In this document: positions 42,815-45,157 of the stretch, one piece after another
Numbering within the stretch: the first letter of the stretch is position 1
Layout of the letters: each line of letters starts with the position of its first letter
Assembly: GCA_026709985.1 (NCBI GenBank)
Contig: JAPORY010000005.1
Location: forward strand, 1 to 45,157
Length of the DNA stretch: 45,157 bases
Source of the DNA: Aestuariivita sp.
Lineage (GTDB): Bacteria; Pseudomonadota; Alphaproteobacteria; Rhodobacterales; Rhodobacteraceae
Reading direction: 5' to 3'
Notes under the pieces: model-generated
Database searches by the model: none
What the model saw: only the letters and a program-made list of their open reading frames with translations
What the model was told of the DNA's origin: nothing
Program-made: the position numbers and the translations under genes

Positions 42815-43572
42815 GAGTTTACTCCGTACGCAAGGAGTTTCGCTGCACCGTTGGCATCTGGTTCGTCGATTTGATGAATAAGAGTCGGCTCAAGACTAGT
42901 GCAAGGTGATAAACTCGTGTCTCCGTCACTAAACCGCCTTCTTCGCTAAATTTCAAGTCAAATCGAAAAGGGATTCGTGGAATTAATTCCAAAAGTGTTG
43001 GCGCAAGCCATCGGCAAACTCAAAACGGCGAAATCGGCATTCTGCACCTCTAATCTGGTTGCGCACCAATTTAGTTTCTGGCTCCTTTTCTACTGGGCTG
43101 AACTATCTTCTGAAACTCTGCCACTGAGCAAGAATTTTCAAAACTAGGTTCGCAAAAAAGTCAGAGATGTCTTGAGGATTGAAGATTGAAGATTGAAAGA
43201 CAAAGCCAAAATGGTTCTTTGGTGCATTTGCAATATGGGTATGGTTGTTCCTTTAAGATTGGGAGAATTTCGATCACTGGCTGGTTCCATTCATAGTCAT
43301 GATGGCGAAACTAAATGAACAGAATCATTTCGAGCGGACTCATCTGAAGCGGGGTCACAGATTGATCCAAAAGCCGTCTTGATCAAAAGATGACTGTGGG
43401 AAAGTCTAAACAGTCGTATATGCTCATCTATATCAATGGGGACCGTTTATCGTCCGTAGATTTCTGTAAAACGTCCTTGCGTATACACATTCCATTAGTT
43501 CAATTGCTCTTTAATGTTTACAGTGTAAGAAGTCTGGTATAGTGATGCCGGTCTTCCAATGGAGAAAAATTA
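42815..43572. other. 758-bp gap before the metY-type gene
   Basis: No frame is convincing on either strand. It contains a small 7-bp tandem repeat at 43177–43197 and the promoter region of the sulfhydrylase gene. The 43480–43570 leader was checked by eye for a SAM-II riboswitch core and none was recognised. Confidence 0.35.
43177..43197. repeat. Three tandem copies of GATTGAA
   Basis: Three perfect head-to-tail 7-bp copies lie in the gene-free gap, an array open to slippage. No role is evident. Confidence 0.7.
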
Positions 43573-44865
43573 ATGACTGACGGTCCCACATACGGTTTTG
43601 ACACGTTACAAATACACGCTGGTTCAAAACCTGATCCTGCGACTGGTGCGCGACAAACACCGATTTATCAGACAACTGCTTACGTATTTCGTGACTCGGA
43701 GCACGCGGCCGCATTATTCAATTTACAAGAAGTTGGTTTCATTTATTCGAGACTAACCAATCCGACGGTTGCGGTTTTGCAAGAGCGAGTTGCGACGCTT
43801 GAGGGCGGTGCAGGAGCCGTATGTTGTTCATCGGGGCATGCAGCGCAAATCATGGCTCTCTTTCCATTGATGGAACCCGGAAAGAACGTTGTTGTTTCTA
43901 CGCGTCTGTATGGGGGGACGGTTACGCAGTTTTCGCAAACGATTAAGCGCTTCGGATGGTCGGCCAAGTTCGTCGACTTTGACGATTGTGATGCAGTGCG
44001 TGATGCTATTGATGACGATACTCGGGCGGTGTTTTGTGAGTCCATTGCAAACCCAGGTGGATATATCACTGACTTGCCCGTGATAGCCGACTTGGCGGAT
44101 CAAGCGGGTATTCCGCTTATTGTCGATAACACCTCGGCAACACCCTATTTATGTCGGCCGATTGAGTATGGCGCAACTTTAGTTGTGCACTCAACGACCA
44201 AGTACCTGACGGGAAACGGTACGGTGACTGGAGGTTGTATTGTTGACTCGGGAACCTTTGATTGGTCCGCAAGTGATAAGTTCCCATCATTGTCGGCGCC
44301 TGAGCCGGCGTATCACGGGTTAAAATTTCACGAGACCTTTGGTTCTCTGGCATTCACCTTTCACGGCATTGCTGTCGGACTTCGTGATCTTGGCATGACG
44401 ATGAATCCCCAAGCGGCGCATTATACTTTGTTAGGCATTGAGACCTTAAGTCTTCGTATGCAAAGGCACGTTGAGAACGCGGAGAAAATCGCACGCTGGT
44501 TAGAAGCCGATGATCGCGTGGAGAATGTCACATACGCGGGGCTTGAGAGTTCGCCGTATTTTGGTCGGATAGAAAAAATATGTCCGAATGGCGCCGGCGC
44601 ACTCTTCACGTTTGCGGTGAAGGGCGGCTATGATGCTTGTGTTAAGCTGGTGAACGCTCTAGAAATCTTTAGCCATGTCGCCAACCTCGGGGACACCCGC
44701 TCACTGGTCATTCATTCCGCTTCAACCACTCACCGACAGTTGACCCCAGAACAACAAGCGGCTGCGGGCGCAGAGCCCAATGTCGTTCGTTTATCTATTG
44801 GAATTGAGGATCCCGATGACTTAATAAATGATCTTGATCGGGGACTTTCAGCCGCCACCAATTGA
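43573..44865 (+). CDS. metY: O-acetylhomoserine sulfhydrylase (MetY type), PLP-dependent
   Basis: The 430-residue protein belongs to the Cys/Met metabolism PLP enzymes. It has the long-form features of MetY: FDTLQIHAGSKPDPATGARQ near the start, YSRLTNPT, LEGGAGAVCCSSGHAAQ, VDNTSATPYLCRP and the Schiff-base lysine in HSTTKYLTG (K210), plus SLVIHSASTTH near the end. It makes homocysteine from O-acetylhomoserine and sulfide, or uses methanethiol. Homocysteine would be methylated with the methyl group that MetF supplies. GGAG nine bases before the ATG fixes the start. No MetR box was seen just upstream. Confidence 0.93.
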   Translation: MTDGPTYGFDTLQIHAGSKPDPATGARQTPIYQTTAYVFRDSEHAAALFNLQEVGFIYSRLTNPTVAVLQERVATLEGGAGAVCCSSGHAAQIMALFPLMEPGKNVVVSTRLYGGTVTQFSQTIKRFGWSAKFVDFDDCDAVRDAIDDDTRAVFCESIANPGGYITDLPVIADLADQAGIPLIVDNTSATPYLCRPIEYGATLVVHSTTKYLTGNGTVTGGCIVDSGTFDWSASDKFPSLSAPEPAYHGLKFHETFGSLAFTFHGIAVGLRDLGMTMNPQAAHYTLLGIETLSLRMQRHVENAEKIARWLEADDRVENVTYAGLESSPYFGRIEKICPNGAGALFTFAVKGGYDACVKLVNALEIFSHVANLGDTRSLVIHSASTTHRQLTPEQQAAAGAEPNVVRLSIGIEDPDDLINDLDRGLSAATN

Positions 44866-45072
44866 TCGGATTATCGTTTGATCTTATCAAGTGGGTGCTC
44901 TTTTGACAGGACAGAAATAGCGAACCGTATTCTGCAAGCGGGCACACACGAAAACTTACGAGATTGCGGGCGAGATAGCTTTAGCGGAAGGAGTGGGAGC
45001 GCACTACCGCTAAACCTATTCAGGTGAGTCATAGAGCGCTGAAGTCCTTTGCAACCGTTATTAGCTTTAGGA

Positions 45073-45156
45073 TGGTGGGCGACCTTGGAATCGAACCAAG
45101 CATGCGTCTCCGCGAGGGAGTTACAGTCCCCTGCCACACCTTGCGGCCTGTCGCCC
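45073..45156 (-). tRNA. tRNA-Tyr(GUA)
   Basis: The 84-nt class II tRNA reads, on the minus strand, acceptor GGGCGAC/GTCGCCC, D arm GCCGCAAGGTGTGGC, anticodon loop CTGTAAC (GTA), a long variable arm CGCGGAGACGCATG, T arm CTTGGTTCGATTCCAAG and an encoded CCA. It is complete, with its 5' end one base from the window edge. Confidence 0.95.
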
Positions 45157-45157
45157 A

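Noticed and set aside
43177-43197. The GATTGAA triple repeat as a CRISPR or iteron array
   Set aside because: Units are only 7 bp, without spacers or a nearby replication gene; it is a simple tandem repeat.
43480-43572. A SAM riboswitch before the metY-type gene
   Set aside because: The position would be apt, but the conserved SAM-II core could not be found by eye.

Overview
The window reads as part of the chromosome of an alphaproteobacterium, most like Rhodobacterales. The case rests on gene content: a soxBDAG heterotetrameric sarcosine oxidase operon, a DUF6314 protein, BioY, CcmI–RuvX–DUF1289, a LOG-family / LysM / Atm1-type ABC transporter cluster, divergent metF–metR, SuhB with a rhomboid protease, and a BKACE plus carnitine dehydrogenase pair. 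Base composition looks close to even. This is an inference from gene content, not from a marker gene.

Layout. 1–2.9 kb: decayed accessory DNA. A toxin-like gene (1353–1712, minus) is followed by a YgiT/MqsA-type zinc-finger antitoxin broken by two in-frame stops, then a heavily decayed ParA/MinD-like ATPase that runs off the left edge; 1.76–2.93 kb is unassigned. 2.9–13.9 kb: HU, a creatininase-family hydrolase, dabA–dabB (predicted inorganic-carbon pump) with a divergent LysR regulator, a HAD hydrolase, DUF6314, BioY, then ccmI–ruvX–DUF1289 on the minus strand. 14.3–20.0 kb: soxB, soxD, soxA, soxG, with a small antisense membrane-protein ORF between soxB and soxD. 20–26 kb: sodB, a strong terminator with no recognised gene before it, a LOG-family protein, a LysM protein and an Atm1-like exporter. 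26–33 kb: PaaI-type thioesterase, metF/metR with a MetR box, suhB, rhomboid, a TPR protein, an SDR oxidoreductase, and a tRNA-Leu(UAA) split by a 214-nt group I intron. 33–38.6 kb: metG, BKACE, carnitine dehydrogenase/thioesterase fusion, GST. 38.6–41 kb: a second graveyard, holding a broken protein gene, a cytosine-C5 DNA methyltransferase with two nonsense codons and a frameshift, and an internally deleted IS1595-type transposase. 41.3–45.2 kb: EamA transporter, a PilP/GspC-like domain protein, metY-type sulfhydrylase and tRNA-Tyr.

How the genes fit together. Carnitine dehydrogenase, BKACE and the fused thioesterase would convert carnitine to glycine betaine. Once betaine is demethylated (enzymes not in the window), SoxBDAG would oxidise sarcosine to glycine and 5,10-methylene-THF. 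MetF makes 5-methyl-THF from that, which feeds methionine synthesis under MetR. MetY and MetG extend the methionine theme. The decayed genes sit in two clusters near the two ends of the window, while the 3–38 kb core is compact and intact.
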